Assembly (NCBI GenBank): GCA_947177415.1
Contig: CAMWUK010000021.1
Coordinates: 1 to 45,432 of the forward strand
DNA from: an uncultured Clostridiaceae bacterium
GTDB lineage: Bacteria > Bacillota > Clostridia > Lachnospirales > Lachnospiraceae
DNA: 45,432 nt
Reading direction: 5' to 3'
In this document: positions 1 through 8,941 of the stretch, piece by piece
How positions within the stretch are numbered: the stretch's first letter is position 1
Layout of the letters: every line of letters begins with the position of its first letter
Notes under the pieces: generated by a model
Databases searched by the model: none
Told to the model about the DNA's origin: nothing
What the model saw: only the letters and a program-made list of their open reading frames with translations
Translations under genes and position numbers: made by a program

Positions 1-1
1 T

Positions 2-70
2 GGAATTGGGCAATTTACATGCGAAGCTTGCCCAATTCCGTAACAGGTCAGCCTCCGGCTGAACTGTTAC
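2..70. repeat. Nested-palindrome repeat, copy 1 (two hairpins)
   Basis: Two hairpins sit side by side. Positions 2-13 pair with 28-39 (12 bp) around the loop TTTACATGCGAAGC. Positions 40-53 pair with 57-70 (GTAACAGGTCAGCC against GGCTGAACTGTTAC, one mismatch). The first hairpin recurs at 35849-35886 with the same loop but a changed, still paired stem. The copy lies just upstream of the gene at 94 and may continue to the left of the window. Confidence 0.8.
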
Positions 71-93
71 AGCTTATGAAAGAGGTATAAATT

Positions 94-1668
94 ATGGGTG
101 TGTATTTGAATCCGAGTAATAATGGTTTTAAAAGAGCTGTACAATCGAAAATATATGTAGATAAAACAGAATTAATTGTTCACACAAATGAAGTAATTAA
201 TACAATGCAGGGATATGTATGTGTTAGCCGTCCCAGAAGATTTGGAAAATCCACAACTGCTAGTATGCTGACAGCGTATTACTGTAAATCCTATGATTCC
301 TCAAATTTATTTGCACCATTTGCAATTGCAAAACAAGAAGAAACATTTAAAGCACATTTGAATCAATATAATGTAATTGCATTAAACATACAGAAATTTT
401 CAGGCATGGTTTCATCAATGAAAGCACTTATTAATTGCATTCAAAACGAAGTTTTGGAAGAAATTAGAGAATGTTATAGTGATATGATATTAGAAAATGA
501 GAATATTTTGCATAGAGCATTGAGCCGGCTGTATAGCAAGAAGGATGAACAGTTTATTTTTGTTATAGATGAGTGGGACTGTGTATTAAGAGACAAAGAT
601 TTTACACAAGAAGAGCGGCGGTTATACTTGAAATTTTTGGAAACTTTATTAAAAGATCAAGATTATGTGGCACTTGTTTATATGACAGGAATTTTGCCTG
701 TAAAGAAGTATGGAAAACAATCTGCACTCAATATGTTTATGGAGTATTCAATGATTGAACCAAGCGAGTATGCTGAGTATGTTGGTTTTACAGAAAAGGA
801 GGTGAAATCTTTATGTGAACAATATGAAAAGGATTTTAACTTAATGAAAGAATGGTATGATGGGTATAACTTCGGGAAGAGTATTCATATTTATAATCCG
901 AAATCAGTAGTAGATAGTATTATTCGGAAACAATATAGCAATTACTGGACACAAACAGAAAATTATGATTCTTTACGGACATATATTTCTATGAATTTTG
1001 ATGGATTAAAGGATGCAATTCTAACAATGCTTGCAGGAGAGCCCGTAAAGATTAATACAAGATCGTTTCAAAATGATATGTTTTTATTAGAACGTAAGGA
1101 TGATGTTTTAACATTGTTGATTCATTTTGGATATCTGACATACAATAAAGATACACAGTCTGTGTGGATACCAAATGCAGAGATACAGGAAGAATTTAAA
1201 AATGCAGTGGAATGCAGCAATTGGAAAGAGGTAGTTGTTTCTTTGGAACAATCAGAAGAATTATTGCAGGCTACTTGGAACTTGGATGGAGAAGAGGTGG
1301 CAAAACGGCTTAATGTGTTGCACAGTGAGAATACTTCTATTCTTACCTATAACGATGAAAATTCATTGAGTTGTGTAATTTCTCTTGCGTATTACAATGC
1401 TGTGAAGGAATATACAAGAATCCGGGAATTTCCAAGTGGAAAGGGATTTGCAGATGTGGTATATATTCCGAGGAAAACATCAGATAAACCAGCAATGATA
1501 ATCGAATTAAAATATGATAAGAGTGCAGAAGGAGCTATTGAACAAATTAAGAACAGGCAGTATGTAGAGGCTCTGAAGGAATATAATGGTAATTTGTTAT
1601 TAGTGGGAATAAACTATGATAAAAAAAGTAAAACACACCAATGTGTAATTGAAAAGTTTTTTAAGTAA
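94..1668 (+). CDS. AAA-ATPase-like protein with C-terminal PD-(D/E)XK nuclease domain (DUF1703 type)
   Basis: A 524-residue protein. The N-terminal AAA-ATPase-like domain carries the family hallmark RPRRFGKS (residues 46-53, a P-loop variant) and a Walker B-like FIFVIDEWD near residue 158. The C-terminal part has the PD-(D/E)XK pattern: D454 in GFADVV, E471-x-K473 in IIELKY, then a QIK..QY helix. The length fits full-length members of this family, which is common in many copies in gut anaerobes and has no settled function. Nucleic-acid cleavage is inferred from the fold only. The start is an ATG with AGAGGTA upstream. It sits next to the flagellin genes but is probably unrelated to motility; a second member lies at 15356. 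A 26-nt A-rich sequence just after the stop recurs after that second member. Confidence 0.85.
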   Translation: MGVYLNPSNNGFKRAVQSKIYVDKTELIVHTNEVINTMQGYVCVSRPRRFGKSTTASMLTAYYCKSYDSSNLFAPFAIAKQEETFKAHLNQYNVIALNIQKFSGMVSSMKALINCIQNEVLEEIRECYSDMILENENILHRALSRLYSKKDEQFIFVIDEWDCVLRDKDFTQEERRLYLKFLETLLKDQDYVALVYMTGILPVKKYGKQSALNMFMEYSMIEPSEYAEYVGFTEKEVKSLCEQYEKDFNLMKEWYDGYNFGKSIHIYNPKSVVDSIIRKQYSNYWTQTENYDSLRTYISMNFDGLKDAILTMLAGEPVKINTRSFQNDMFLLERKDDVLTLLIHFGYLTYNKDTQSVWIPNAEIQEEFKNAVECSNWKEVVVSLEQSEELLQATWNLDGEEVAKRLNVLHSENTSILTYNDENSLSCVISLAYYNAVKEYTRIREFPSGKGFADVVYIPRKTSDKPAMIIELKYDKSAEGAIEQIKNRQYVEALKEYNGNLLLVGINYDKKSKTHQCVIEKFFK

Positions 1669-1670
1669 TA

Positions 1671-1696
1671 AAAAAACAAATATTACAAAAATGTTA
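1671..1696 (+). repeat. 26-nt A-rich repeat, copy 1
   Basis: This 26-nt sequence (AAAAAACAAATATTAC followed by AAAAATGTTA) is repeated exactly at 17188-17213. Both copies lie just downstream of an AAA/PD-(D/E)XK gene and upstream of a dyad and a sigma-D-like promoter. It could be an UP-like upstream promoter element or a trace of recombination. Confidence 0.7.
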
Positions 1697-1717
1697 AAAA
1701 AAGGCAAAAAAAACCCC

Positions 1718-1757
1718 AAAACTTAACAAAAACGTAACAAAAAAGGGGTTAAGTTTT
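1718..1757. repeat. Dyad overlapping the flagellin 1 promoter
   Basis: AAAACTTAAC (1718-1727) pairs with GTTAAGTTTT (1748-1757), 10 bp. The right arm covers the -35 box of the sigma-D promoter. It could be an operator, or a weak terminator for the gene at 94. Confidence 0.5.
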
Positions 1758-1775
1758 GCTAAACCGCTCCGATAT
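1750..1775 (+). promoter_or_regulatory. Sigma-D (FliA-type) promoter of flagellin 1
   Basis: TAAG (1750-1753), a 14-nt spacer and TCCGATAT (1768-1775) fit the Firmicute sigma-D consensus TAAA-N15-GCCGATAT with minor deviations. It leaves a leader of about 125 nt before the flagellin start at 1908. Confidence 0.75.
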
Positions 1776-1907
1776 ATATAACAAGTAAAATAAAACATTT
1801 ACTTCGTATCAAATAGAACTGGAGCGTACGGCCAGGAGATACAATTACAACAGTAAATTTTATCAACAGTGGCAAGGATGTCACTGGCAATTCAAGGAGG
1901 AATTATT

Positions 1908-3230
1908 ATGGCAATGGTAGTACAACACAACATGAGTGCTATGAACTCTAACAGAAACTTAGGAATTTCAGTAAATCAATTATCAAAATCAGCAGAGAAA
2001 TTAAGCTCTGGTTATAGAATCAACCGTGCAGGCGATGACGCTGCAGGATTAGCAATTTCTGAAAAAATGAGAGGTCAGATTAGAGGTTTAGATAGAGCAT
2101 CTGCAAATGCAGAAGATGGTATTTCTTTAATCCAGACAGCAGAAGGTGCTCTTCAAGAGACACAGAACATCATTCAGAGAATGAGAGAGCTTGCTGTACA
2201 GGCAGCTTCTGATACAAACACAGATGATGATAGAGAACAGCTTCAACAGGAAATCACACAGTTGACAAACGAAGTTGACCGTATTGCAAATACTTCTGAG
2301 TTCAATACAAAGAAATTGTTAGATGGTTCCCAGACTGGTGCTACATCATTTGGTTCCGGTAAAGCAAGTGCTGAAGGAACATTTACAAATGGTGTGGTAA
2401 GCGTTAAGTTAGATGATGCAGCAGGAAATGTATCTGCTCTGGCAACAGCGGTAGATGATGTAATCCGTATTGAATTTATAAAGGATGGATCTGCAATTGA
2501 ATCAGGTGCAACTGAGGGATTTAATATTGCATCTTTGAATGGTACTGGTGTTACGTTTGACTCTGCAACTGGTCAAATTACAGTTACAAACGGAGGATAT
2601 GTTGGTGCAAAATCAGTTTTGAAAACTCAAATATCTACTCAGGCTAGTCTGACAGATATGAGATTTGTTGTAAGCGGTGCAGCAAACTTAAAAGCTGGAG
2701 ACGTAATCACCATTAATCTTCAGAAAGCTGTTCTTACAAGACCAGCCAGAACAGGTGCAGATGCTCTTAGATTCCAGATTGGTGCAAATGGTGGACAGGA
2801 AGTACAAGTAGGTATTGCAAGTATGAAAGCAAAAGATCTTGGAATTACCCAGACTTCTGCTATAAAACATTTGCAGTCAATTTCTACTGGAGGAACTACA
2901 AGTGCTAATGGTGCAAATATCGGTGATGCTCTTGATGTAACAACTCAGGCATCAGCATCCTTGGCTATTGAAGCTTATGACAATGCTGTTCAGAAAGTTT
3001 CTACAGAACGTGCGAAACTTGGAGCTATACAGAACAGATTAGAGCATACAATCAACAACTTGGATACATCTGCAGAGAACTTACAGGCTGCTGAGTCTCG
3101 TTTCCGTGATGTAGACATGGCAAGTGAAATGACCACATACAGCAAGTACAATATCTTGCAACAGGCTGGTCAGTCAATGCTTGCTCAGGCAAATCAGTCA
3201 GCACAAGGTGTATTATCTCTATTAGGATAA
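1908..3230 (+). CDS. Flagellin (filament subunit), copy 1
   Basis: A 440-residue flagellin. The conserved D0/D1 N-terminus (SSGYRINRAGDDAAGLAIS, then MRGQIRGL) and C-terminus (NNLDTSAENLQAAESRFRD, ending SAQGVLSLLG) flank a variable centre at about residues 150-320. Subunits are exported by the flagellar type III system and polymerise into the filament. I start it at ATG 1908 because AAGGAGG (1894-1900) lies 7 nt upstream; an in-frame GTG at 1869 would add 13 residues without a good ribosome binding site. It is transcribed from the sigma-D promoter at 1750 and ends at the hairpin terminator at 3258. The flagellin at 5905 is very similar in its outer parts, and both central domains share blocks such as LRxQIGANGGQE. 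Confidence 0.97.
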   Translation: MAMVVQHNMSAMNSNRNLGISVNQLSKSAEKLSSGYRINRAGDDAAGLAISEKMRGQIRGLDRASANAEDGISLIQTAEGALQETQNIIQRMRELAVQAASDTNTDDDREQLQQEITQLTNEVDRIANTSEFNTKKLLDGSQTGATSFGSGKASAEGTFTNGVVSVKLDDAAGNVSALATAVDDVIRIEFIKDGSAIESGATEGFNIASLNGTGVTFDSATGQITVTNGGYVGAKSVLKTQISTQASLTDMRFVVSGAANLKAGDVITINLQKAVLTRPARTGADALRFQIGANGGQEVQVGIASMKAKDLGITQTSAIKHLQSISTGGTTSANGANIGDALDVTTQASASLAIEAYDNAVQKVSTERAKLGAIQNRLEHTINNLDTSAENLQAAESRFRDVDMASEMTTYSKYNILQQAGQSMLAQANQSAQGVLSLLG

Positions 3231-3257
3231 TATATAGACAATTACATAAGATAAAGA

Positions 3258-3290
3258 ATAGCCAACTGCGAAAGCAGTTGGCTATTTTAG
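3258..3290 (+). terminator. Terminator of flagellin 1
   Basis: A perfect 12-bp stem (3258-3269 with 3274-3285) is closed by a GAAA tetraloop and followed by TTTTAG. Confidence 0.85.
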
Positions 3291-3306
3291 CTTTATGAGG
3301 GAAAAA

Positions 3307-3352
3307 GTAACAGCAGCCATGTCGTTCATATTTTGCATGGCTGAACTGTTAC
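3307..3352. repeat. Nested-palindrome repeat, copy 2
   Basis: GTAACAGCAGCCATG (3307-3321) pairs with CATGGCTGAACTGTTAC (3336-3352) with a 2-nt bulge. The loop TCGTTCATATTTTG is asymmetric and recurs, nearly identical, at 44518 and in reverse orientation at 19425-19466. Confidence 0.8.
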
Positions 3353-3368
3353 ATATTCTTAAGGAAAT

Positions 3369-3376
3369 GCCGATAA
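3369..3376 (+). promoter_or_regulatory. Sigma-D -10 box, probable promoter of the Maf gene
   Basis: GCCGATAA matches the sigma-D -10 exactly. The -35 side is poor (TACA at 15 nt spacing), so activity is uncertain. It would give a leader of about 180 nt that includes the hairpins at 3387-3455. Confidence 0.5.
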
Positions 3377-3386
3377 TATATAAGAT

Positions 3387-3455
3387 ACTGTTCAGAAACA
3401 TGAACAGTTATGTTTAAGCCTATAATAATTCGCCTTCAGCGAAAGGGCTTAAACA
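3387..3455. repeat. Two hairpins in the Maf-gene leader, repeat-family module
   Basis: ACTGTTCA (3387-3394) pairs with TGAACAGT (3401-3408). TGTTTAAGCC (3411-3420) pairs with GGCTTAAACA (3446-3455), with an inner TTCGC/GCGAA stem. The second module, with its TTCGCC...GGCGAA core, recurs with changed outer stems at 23441-23485 and 44908-44953. Confidence 0.7.
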
Positions 3456-3566
3456 TTGTAAAATTTACTTTTTCTCAGGTCACACGCAAAGTAAATGTGT
3501 GTTTCTACCTAAATAGTTACTAAGACACAACATAACAAGAAGCTAAGCAAAGAGCAGGGAGAAAAT

Positions 3567-5450
3567 ATGGCAAACAGATACAAAAAAAACATAACAACTT
3601 TTTGGAAGATGAATAGATTTTCGAAAGAGGTGAGAGAGTATTTAGAAAGTTATCAAATTACAGATGGAGAATGCCAGTTAGTAGATGGAATTCCATGTTT
3701 TTATCAAGATGGATACTATTATCGTATGCGTAGTGAACAGCCATTGGAAGAGGCAAAACGGATGACCAGAGGGCTGGAGCCTATGAAGGATCATTTAATT
3801 GTGGTATTTGGAATAGGCAACGTAGCATTACTTCGTAAGCTGATGCAGGATACTACATCGGGAACCAGAATTTTAGTAATTGAGAATAATGCATATATTA
3901 TGAATTATATTTTTGCACATGAGAATTTGGATGATATTATATCTAGTAACAAAATCGTTATTACTTGTGCAGAAGAGAAAATATTAGAGCATGTGATATA
4001 TGCGTGTATGGGTTCGAATTGGGAGAATTTGGTACACAATCTGCAAATTCTGTCTATGCCTTATTATGCATTATATGAGGATTTCCAGATTGATACAGTA
4101 AAGATGATTAGCAAAGCAATTTTGTATGAAATTAATTCCCTTGGAAATAGTTTACTGGATGTTATGAATGGATTGCGGAATAATTATACCAGTGTAGATG
4201 GATGTACATTTTGTAACAGTATTTCGGAATTAAGAGGAAAGTTCAAGGGTATACCAGCAATCATAGTCAGTGGTGGACCATCTTTAGATAAAAATGTGGA
4301 ATTGTTAAAACAGGCAGAAGGGAAAGCAGTGATTCTTTCAACAGATGCGGCATATCGTGCTTGTAGAAGAATTGGAGTAAAAGCAGATGCGATTGCTTCT
4401 ATTGAACGTGATGAGCCGACGTATAAACATTTTTACGAGAACCAGGAGATGGATCCGGATATGGTATTGATTGGTCCGAGCCTTATGTGGCCGGATATCA
4501 TTGGAACTTACCCGGGGAAAAAAGTATTATTGAAGAAGACACAAGGGGGTGCCGATGGCTGGTGGGGGAATTTCTTCCCGGCAATCGAATGGCTGAACAT
4601 GGGATTTTCCTGTGCCAATGTGGCACATGCAGTGGCAAGTGAGATGGGGTGTGAACCGATTATTCTCATTGGACAGGACTTTGCCTATACAGATAACAAA
4701 AAACACAGTGAAGATGCTAAGTACCACAAAAAAAATGTAGTGGAAGAGAAAAAACAGGGAGACAAAGGTGTTCTGTGGGTAGAAGATATTAACGGAGAAC
4801 TGGTCCAGACCAATGAATATTTAAATATGTTCCGACAGGGGATGGAAGCAAGAATTCTTGTAGATCAAAATCTGGTGATTGATGCAACAGAAGGTGGAGC
4901 GAAGATTAAAGGTACTAAGATTATGACTTTTGCGGATGCGATTGCCCGGTATTGTACAAAGGAGAAGGCTTATTCTATGTCAGATTGCTTGGAGGATAAA
5001 GTATTTGATAAGGAAACTGCAAGGAAAAAGTATAAGGAAATAATCAAAGCAGCAGAAGAGATGCTCAAGGATTTACAAGATATAAAAGATAGAATCCAGA
5101 AACACTGTGATATAATAAATAAATATGAGAGTGTAGATTTTGAAAATCTTCCTTTAGATGATTTGGTGGATATTGTGGTAAATATGCAGGCTGGTAATGA
5201 TATTATTGATTTTATGATTAAAGAAAAGACAAATTTAATTACTTTTTATCAGCAGAATTTGAAACAGACAATAATTTATGTAAAAAAGATTGGGAACGAT
5301 GTAACAGGAGAAACGGTAAAACGGAATTGGGAGTTACAGGAACATCTTATGTATCTTATGGAGGTTACTACAATAGTGGTTACAAAGCAATATAAGGAAC
5401 TGATTGCGTTTATGGAAGATAAACTGGAACAGTTGGAGGGAGAAGCATGA
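3567..5450 (+). CDS. Maf-type motility-associated glycosyltransferase (DUF115 / MAF_flag10)
   Basis: A 627-residue protein of the 6-hydroxymethylpterin-diphosphokinase-like DUF115 family, found beside flagellin genes and needed in characterised species to attach nonulosonic acid-type sugars to flagellin. An N-terminal Rossmann-like segment (LIVVFGIGNVALL, around residue 80) precedes the MAF domain from about residue 225 (PAIIVSGGPSLDKN, later ILSTDAAYRACRRIGVKADA). The last 130 residues are helical and charged. The start has GGGAGAA upstream. It overlaps the next gene by 4 nt (ATGA), so the two are translationally coupled. Its position between two flagellin genes and upstream of a sugar cassette supports flagellin modification. 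The donor sugar cannot be read from the sequence. Confidence 0.88.
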   Translation: MANRYKKNITTFWKMNRFSKEVREYLESYQITDGECQLVDGIPCFYQDGYYYRMRSEQPLEEAKRMTRGLEPMKDHLIVVFGIGNVALLRKLMQDTTSGTRILVIENNAYIMNYIFAHENLDDIISSNKIVITCAEEKILEHVIYACMGSNWENLVHNLQILSMPYYALYEDFQIDTVKMISKAILYEINSLGNSLLDVMNGLRNNYTSVDGCTFCNSISELRGKFKGIPAIIVSGGPSLDKNVELLKQAEGKAVILSTDAAYRACRRIGVKADAIASIERDEPTYKHFYENQEMDPDMVLIGPSLMWPDIIGTYPGKKVLLKKTQGGADGWWGNFFPAIEWLNMGFSCANVAHAVASEMGCEPIILIGQDFAYTDNKKHSEDAKYHKKNVVEEKKQGDKGVLWVEDINGELVQTNEYLNMFRQGMEARILVDQNLVIDATEGGAKIKGTKIMTFADAIARYCTKEKAYSMSDCLEDKVFDKETARKKYKEIIKAAEEMLKDLQDIKDRIQKHCDIINKYESVDFENLPLDDLVDIVVNMQAGNDIIDFMIKEKTNLITFYQQNLKQTIIYVKKIGNDVTGETVKRNWELQEHLMYLMEVTTIVVTKQYKELIAFMEDKLEQLEGEA

Positions 5451-5725
5451 TTGCAAAAGTAATTGAAAGCATTGATAAATTAGCAGATGATATTTACACA
5501 CCAGATAAAGCGAATATTAACCAATATTATCTGGAATTGATTGAAGCAATTGGTGCCTTTCTGGAAGAAATGGTACAAAGAGGATATACTGTGGATCTGA
5601 GAGACGATTTGGAGCAGGTCCAGCAGGCTGTGACAGTGAAAGATTACATTCGTTTAAGTGATATATTATTGTATACTATACGCAAAGATTTTGTAAATTT
5701 GCAAAAAGATTTAAAAGATATGTAA
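5447..5725 (+). CDS. Small helical protein coupled to the Maf gene
   Basis: A 92-residue acidic, probably all-helical protein with no signal peptide or membrane segment. Its start overlaps the Maf stop codon (ATGA at 5447-5450). I do not recognise the family. Coupling and position suggest a partner or stabiliser of the glycosyltransferase, or a flagellin chaperone; the FliS pattern is not visible. The function is unknown. Confidence 0.7.
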   Translation: MIAKVIESIDKLADDIYTPDKANINQYYLELIEAIGAFLEEMVQRGYTVDLRDDLEQVQQAVTVKDYIRLSDILLYTIRKDFVNLQKDLKDM

Positions 5726-5742
5726 AAAATTAATTTTTGGAG

Positions 5743-5769
5743 TAAAGAAATAAAAAATAATGCCGATAT
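5743..5769 (+). promoter_or_regulatory. Consensus sigma-D promoter of flagellin 2
   Basis: TAAA (5743-5746), exactly 15 nt, then GCCGATAT (5762-5769): a perfect match to the Firmicute sigma-D consensus. The leader to the start at 5905 is about 130 nt. Confidence 0.92.
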
Positions 5770-5904
5770 CTATTGTGAAAACATGATACAGTGGGTCGTG
5801 TATCAGAACGTTATGAGGGGGACAGATAGGATGACTGGTATACCCTTTGGCGAAAGAGTATGTAACAATAGTATTATGGACAAGATTCAAGGAGGAATAA
5901 GGAT

Positions 5905-7209
5905 ATGATAGTACAGCATAACATAGCATCTATGAATGCGAACAGACAATTAGGAATTTCTACAGGAAAGGTGAAGCTTTCTACAGAGAAGTTAAGCTCC
6001 GGTTACCGTATTAACCGTGCGGCAGATGATGCAGCAGGTCTTGCGATTTCTGAAAAGATGAGAGGACAGATTCGTGGTTTGACACAGGCTTCCAGCAATG
6101 CAGAAGATGGTATCTCTTTGATTCAGACAGCAGAAGGTGCTCTTCAGGAGACACAGAATATCATCCAGAGAATGCGTGAGTTAGCAGTGCAGGCTGCCAG
6201 CGATACCAATACCGATGATGACAGAGAGCAGATCCAGCAGGAGATTACCCAGTTGACCAACGAAGTAGACCGTATTGCCAATACTTCTGAGTTTAATACT
6301 AAGAAGTTGTTAGATGGTTCTTTGGAAGGATCTAAGAGTTTCCGTCCTGGAGTTGGTTCTGCAGAGGGTACATTTATCAATGGTGAAGTGAAGGTTGTGG
6401 AGAAAGATGTTTCTTCCAATTCTATTATTGCAATAGACGATGTTATCCGAATTGAGTTTACAAAAGATGGAGTTCAGGCTGCAAATATTGGAGAAGGATA
6501 TAATATTGCATCCTTAAGAGGACACGATGTAGCTTATGATGCTGAGGCAGGAACAATTACAATTGCAAATGGACAATATACGGGAGATCTTTCTACTTTA
6601 AGAATTACAAATTCTAATACAGCAACTATGGGAGATTATGTTCTTCAGATTTCTGGTTTTGCAAACATTAAAGCGGGAGATACTGTTACCATTAATTTAC
6701 AGAAGGCTACTTTGACAAGACCACAGACTACAGGTAAAGAAGCACTTCGTGTCCAGATTGGTGCAAATGGTGGTCAGGAAGCTTTCCTTGGAATTGCCAG
6801 CATGAAAGCTAAAGATTTGGGAATTACCCAGACTACAGCTATCCGTACTTTAACCAATTCTGTAGATAATGAAATGGCTAAGGCAAATGGAGGAAATGTT
6901 GGAGCTGCATTGACGGTTACTTCACAATCTATGGCTTCTATTGCAATTGAAGCTTATGATAATGCACTTCGCAGGGTATCTGATGAACGTGCAAATCTTG
7001 GTGCTCTTCAGAATCGTTTGGAGCATAGTATTAACAACTTAGATACATCTGCTGAAAACTTACAGGCTGCAGAATCCCGTATCCGTGATGTAGATATGGC
7101 AGAAGAAATGACAGAATACAGCAAGTATAACATTCTTATGCAGGCTGGACAGTCAATGCTTGCTCAGGCAAATCAGATGACTCAGGGAGTATTGAACTTA
7201 TTGCAATAA
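5905..7209 (+). CDS. Flagellin (filament subunit), copy 2
   Basis: A 434-residue flagellin with the same D0/D1 ends as copy 1 (MIVQHNIASMNANRQLGIS, SSGYRINRAADDAAGLAIS) and a C-terminus ending MTQGVLNLLQ. The central region differs more, though several blocks (IRIEFTKDG, GDTVTINLQKATLTRP) are shared. AAGGAGG (5889-5895) lies 9 nt before the ATG. It has its own consensus sigma-D promoter and its own terminator (7378), so it is a separate unit from copy 1. Two similar flagellins on the same strand about 4 kb apart could recombine or be used for mixed filaments. Confidence 0.97.
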   Translation: MIVQHNIASMNANRQLGISTGKVKLSTEKLSSGYRINRAADDAAGLAISEKMRGQIRGLTQASSNAEDGISLIQTAEGALQETQNIIQRMRELAVQAASDTNTDDDREQIQQEITQLTNEVDRIANTSEFNTKKLLDGSLEGSKSFRPGVGSAEGTFINGEVKVVEKDVSSNSIIAIDDVIRIEFTKDGVQAANIGEGYNIASLRGHDVAYDAEAGTITIANGQYTGDLSTLRITNSNTATMGDYVLQISGFANIKAGDTVTINLQKATLTRPQTTGKEALRVQIGANGGQEAFLGIASMKAKDLGITQTTAIRTLTNSVDNEMAKANGGNVGAALTVTSQSMASIAIEAYDNALRRVSDERANLGALQNRLEHSINNLDTSAENLQAAESRIRDVDMAEEMTEYSKYNILMQAGQSMLAQANQMTQGVLNLLQ

Positions 7210-7302
7210 TTGAGGATTAAGATTTAATATCTGGTTATGTTTCAGTCAAAAATGAATTTTTACTTAATATAGTATATGTTGGTAATAGATGAATGATATG
7301 GC

Positions 7303-7334
7303 GTAACAGTTAAGCCTATGGGCTGAACTGTTAC
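7303..7334. repeat. Nested-palindrome repeat, copy 3 (minimal hairpin)
   Basis: GTAACAGTTAAGCC (7303-7316) pairs with GGCTGAACTGTTAC (7321-7334) with one mismatch and a TATG loop. The same minimal form occurs at 22387-22418. Confidence 0.85.
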
Positions 7335-7377
7335 GATATGGCTGAATCGTAACAATTTTGGGGGAGTAAATATATAA

Positions 7378-7418
7378 TAGCATCTGCTATAGTAGATATA
7401 GCAGATGCTATATTTTTT
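7378..7418 (+). terminator. Terminator of flagellin 2
   Basis: A 13-bp perfect stem (TAGCATCTGCTAT 7378-7390 with 7398-7410) is followed by TATTTTTTA. Confidence 0.85.
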
Positions 7419-7429
7419 ACTATGAAAGT

Positions 7430-7608
7430 CCAGCCAAATGTCTATATTTCATGCAAGCTTGCTTGCAAAGAAATATAGACATTTGGCTGGCTGAACTGTA
7501 TGAGTATGTAGGGCGACAGCCCAGAATACGAATACAGTTGGTGATTGCGGGAGTGCGTAGCATGTAGCAATCAACTTTCATTCATGGTGGTGCCTCGCTT
7601 GCGAGGCA
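7430..7608. repeat. Composite of four tandem hairpins before the glycan cassette
   Basis: The first is a perfect 20-bp stem (7430-7449 with 7471-7490) whose loop contains GCAAGCTTGC. The second is AACTGTAT/ATACAGTT (7494-7501 with 7532-7539), with GGGC-GACA-GCCC nested inside. The third is TGATTGC/GCAATCA (7542-7548 with 7567-7573). The fourth is TGCCTCGC/GCGAGGCA (7591-7598 with 7601-7608). The text GGCTGAACTGTA at 7487 links it to the main repeat family. No gene is visible between 7210 and 7820. Confidence 0.7.
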
Positions 7609-7689
7609 TGAGTGTTTTATAAGAAAAATTCATCCTATAAATTAAAAAGCTCTGCAAGGATGTGCAATATAGATGCTGGCTTCTGACAT

Positions 7690-7716
7690 TAAGAATTTTG
7701 TATAAAGTGCCGATAA
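7690..7716 (+). promoter_or_regulatory. Sigma-D promoter of the glycan cassette
   Basis: TAAG (7690-7693), 15 nt, GCCGATAA (7709-7716): one mismatch in each box against TAAA-N15-GCCGATAT. It lies about 105 nt before the pseB-like start and puts the cassette under the flagellar sigma factor. Confidence 0.85.
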
Positions 7717-7820
7717 CTATACTATGAAAAAGTAATCAATACCTTCAAGTAGTATGGGGGATTACAGAAGATGGGATTTTAAAGTTGGAGGTCCGTAAGA
7801 GAATATGGAGGGAAAAGAAG

Positions 7821-8813
7821 ATGTTAAATGATAGTGTAATTTTAGTAACCGGAGGGACAGGTTCTTTTGGCAAGAAATTCTTAGAGATGGTTTTTGAAAA
7901 ATATAATCCGGCAAAGGTTATTATATATTCCAGAGATGAGTTCAAGCAAAGTGTTATGAAAACAGATTTTGCGGACAAGGTAGATATGAGTAAGGTTCGT
8001 TTCTTTATTGGAGATGTTAGAGATAAAGAGCGTTTATATCGTGCATTTAATGGTGTAGATTATGTGGTACATGCAGCCGCTATGAAGCAGGTGCCAACTT
8101 GTGAATATAATCCAATGGAGGCAATTAAGACAAATATTCATGGAGCACAAAATGTTATTGATGCAGCATTAGACAGAGGAGTAAAGAAGGTTGTTGCACT
8201 TTCTACAGACAAAGCAGTAAATCCTATTAATTTATATGGTGGAACTAAATTAGTGTCTGATAAGTTATTTACGGCAGCAAATGCTTATAGTGGTGTACAG
8301 GGAACAACTTTTTCTGTTGTACGGTATGGAAATGTAGCAGGAAGCCGTGGATCGGTTATTCCAATTTTCCAAAAAATTATTGAAAACGGTGGAACAGAGC
8401 TTCCGATTACAGACAGCCGTATGACCAGATTCTGGATTACTTTGGAGCAAGGAGTGGAACTTGTTTTTAAAGCATTAGAAGAATCTAAGGGAGGGGAAAC
8501 CTATATTTCCAAAATTCCATCTTTTCATATCAATGATTTGGCTTATGCCATGTTACCAGATTGTAAAATCAAAGAAATTGGTATTCGTGAGGGCGAGAAA
8601 TTACATGAAGTTATGGTTACAAAGGATGACTGCAGAAGCACTTATGAATATGACAAGCACTATATTATTTATCCAAATTATGAATGGTGGAGTAAGTCCA
8701 AATATTTCACACCAGGTGGTAAGTTAGTGGAAGATGAATTTGAATATAATTCAGGTAATAATGTGGAGTGGCTTGGAGTAGAGGATATTAGAGAAGCATT
8801 AAAACATATATAA
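7821..8813 (+). CDS. pseB: PseB-like UDP-N-acetylglucosamine 4,6-dehydratase (5-inverting)
   Basis: A 330-residue extended short-chain dehydrogenase. It has the NAD(P) glycine motif GGTGSFG (residues 11-17), the catalytic YGGTK (140-144) and the FlaA1/PseB blocks HAAAMKQVP and STDKAVNP. PseB removes water from UDP-GlcNAc to give the 4-keto-6-deoxy sugar that starts pseudaminic acid-type pathways. I start at ATG 7821, preceded by GGAGGG; an upstream in-frame codon at 7785 lacks a good site. It is the first gene after the sigma-D promoter. No PseC aminotransferase follows, so the product here may not be pseudaminic acid, or later steps are encoded elsewhere. Confidence 0.9.
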   Translation: MLNDSVILVTGGTGSFGKKFLEMVFEKYNPAKVIIYSRDEFKQSVMKTDFADKVDMSKVRFFIGDVRDKERLYRAFNGVDYVVHAAAMKQVPTCEYNPMEAIKTNIHGAQNVIDAALDRGVKKVVALSTDKAVNPINLYGGTKLVSDKLFTAANAYSGVQGTTFSVVRYGNVAGSRGSVIPIFQKIIENGGTELPITDSRMTRFWITLEQGVELVFKALEESKGGETYISKIPSFHINDLAYAMLPDCKIKEIGIREGEKLHEVMVTKDDCRSTYEYDKHYIIYPNYEWWSKSKYFTPGGKLVEDEFEYNSGNNVEWLGVEDIREALKHI

Positions 8814-8941
8814 TAACTTGAAAGAAAGATGAAAATATAATAGACATATAGTTATGTACGGAGTAGTAGCTAATGTGACAGTTAAATATAAAAAAGTGCG
8901 AGAACTATAAGTTGCTAAAATGTTTTCTTGAGGGGAATAAT

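Noticed and set aside
4000-4040. tRNA-like GGTTCGAATT
   Set aside because: It lies inside the Maf coding frame and no cloverleaf can be formed around it. No tRNA or rRNA gene was found in the window.
5447-5725. FliS flagellin chaperone
   Set aside because: Shorter than FliS and the conserved FliS N-terminal motif is not visible.
7821-8813. Complete pseudaminic acid pathway
   Set aside because: Only the PseB-like step is present; PseC, PseH, PseG, PseI and PseF are not in the window.
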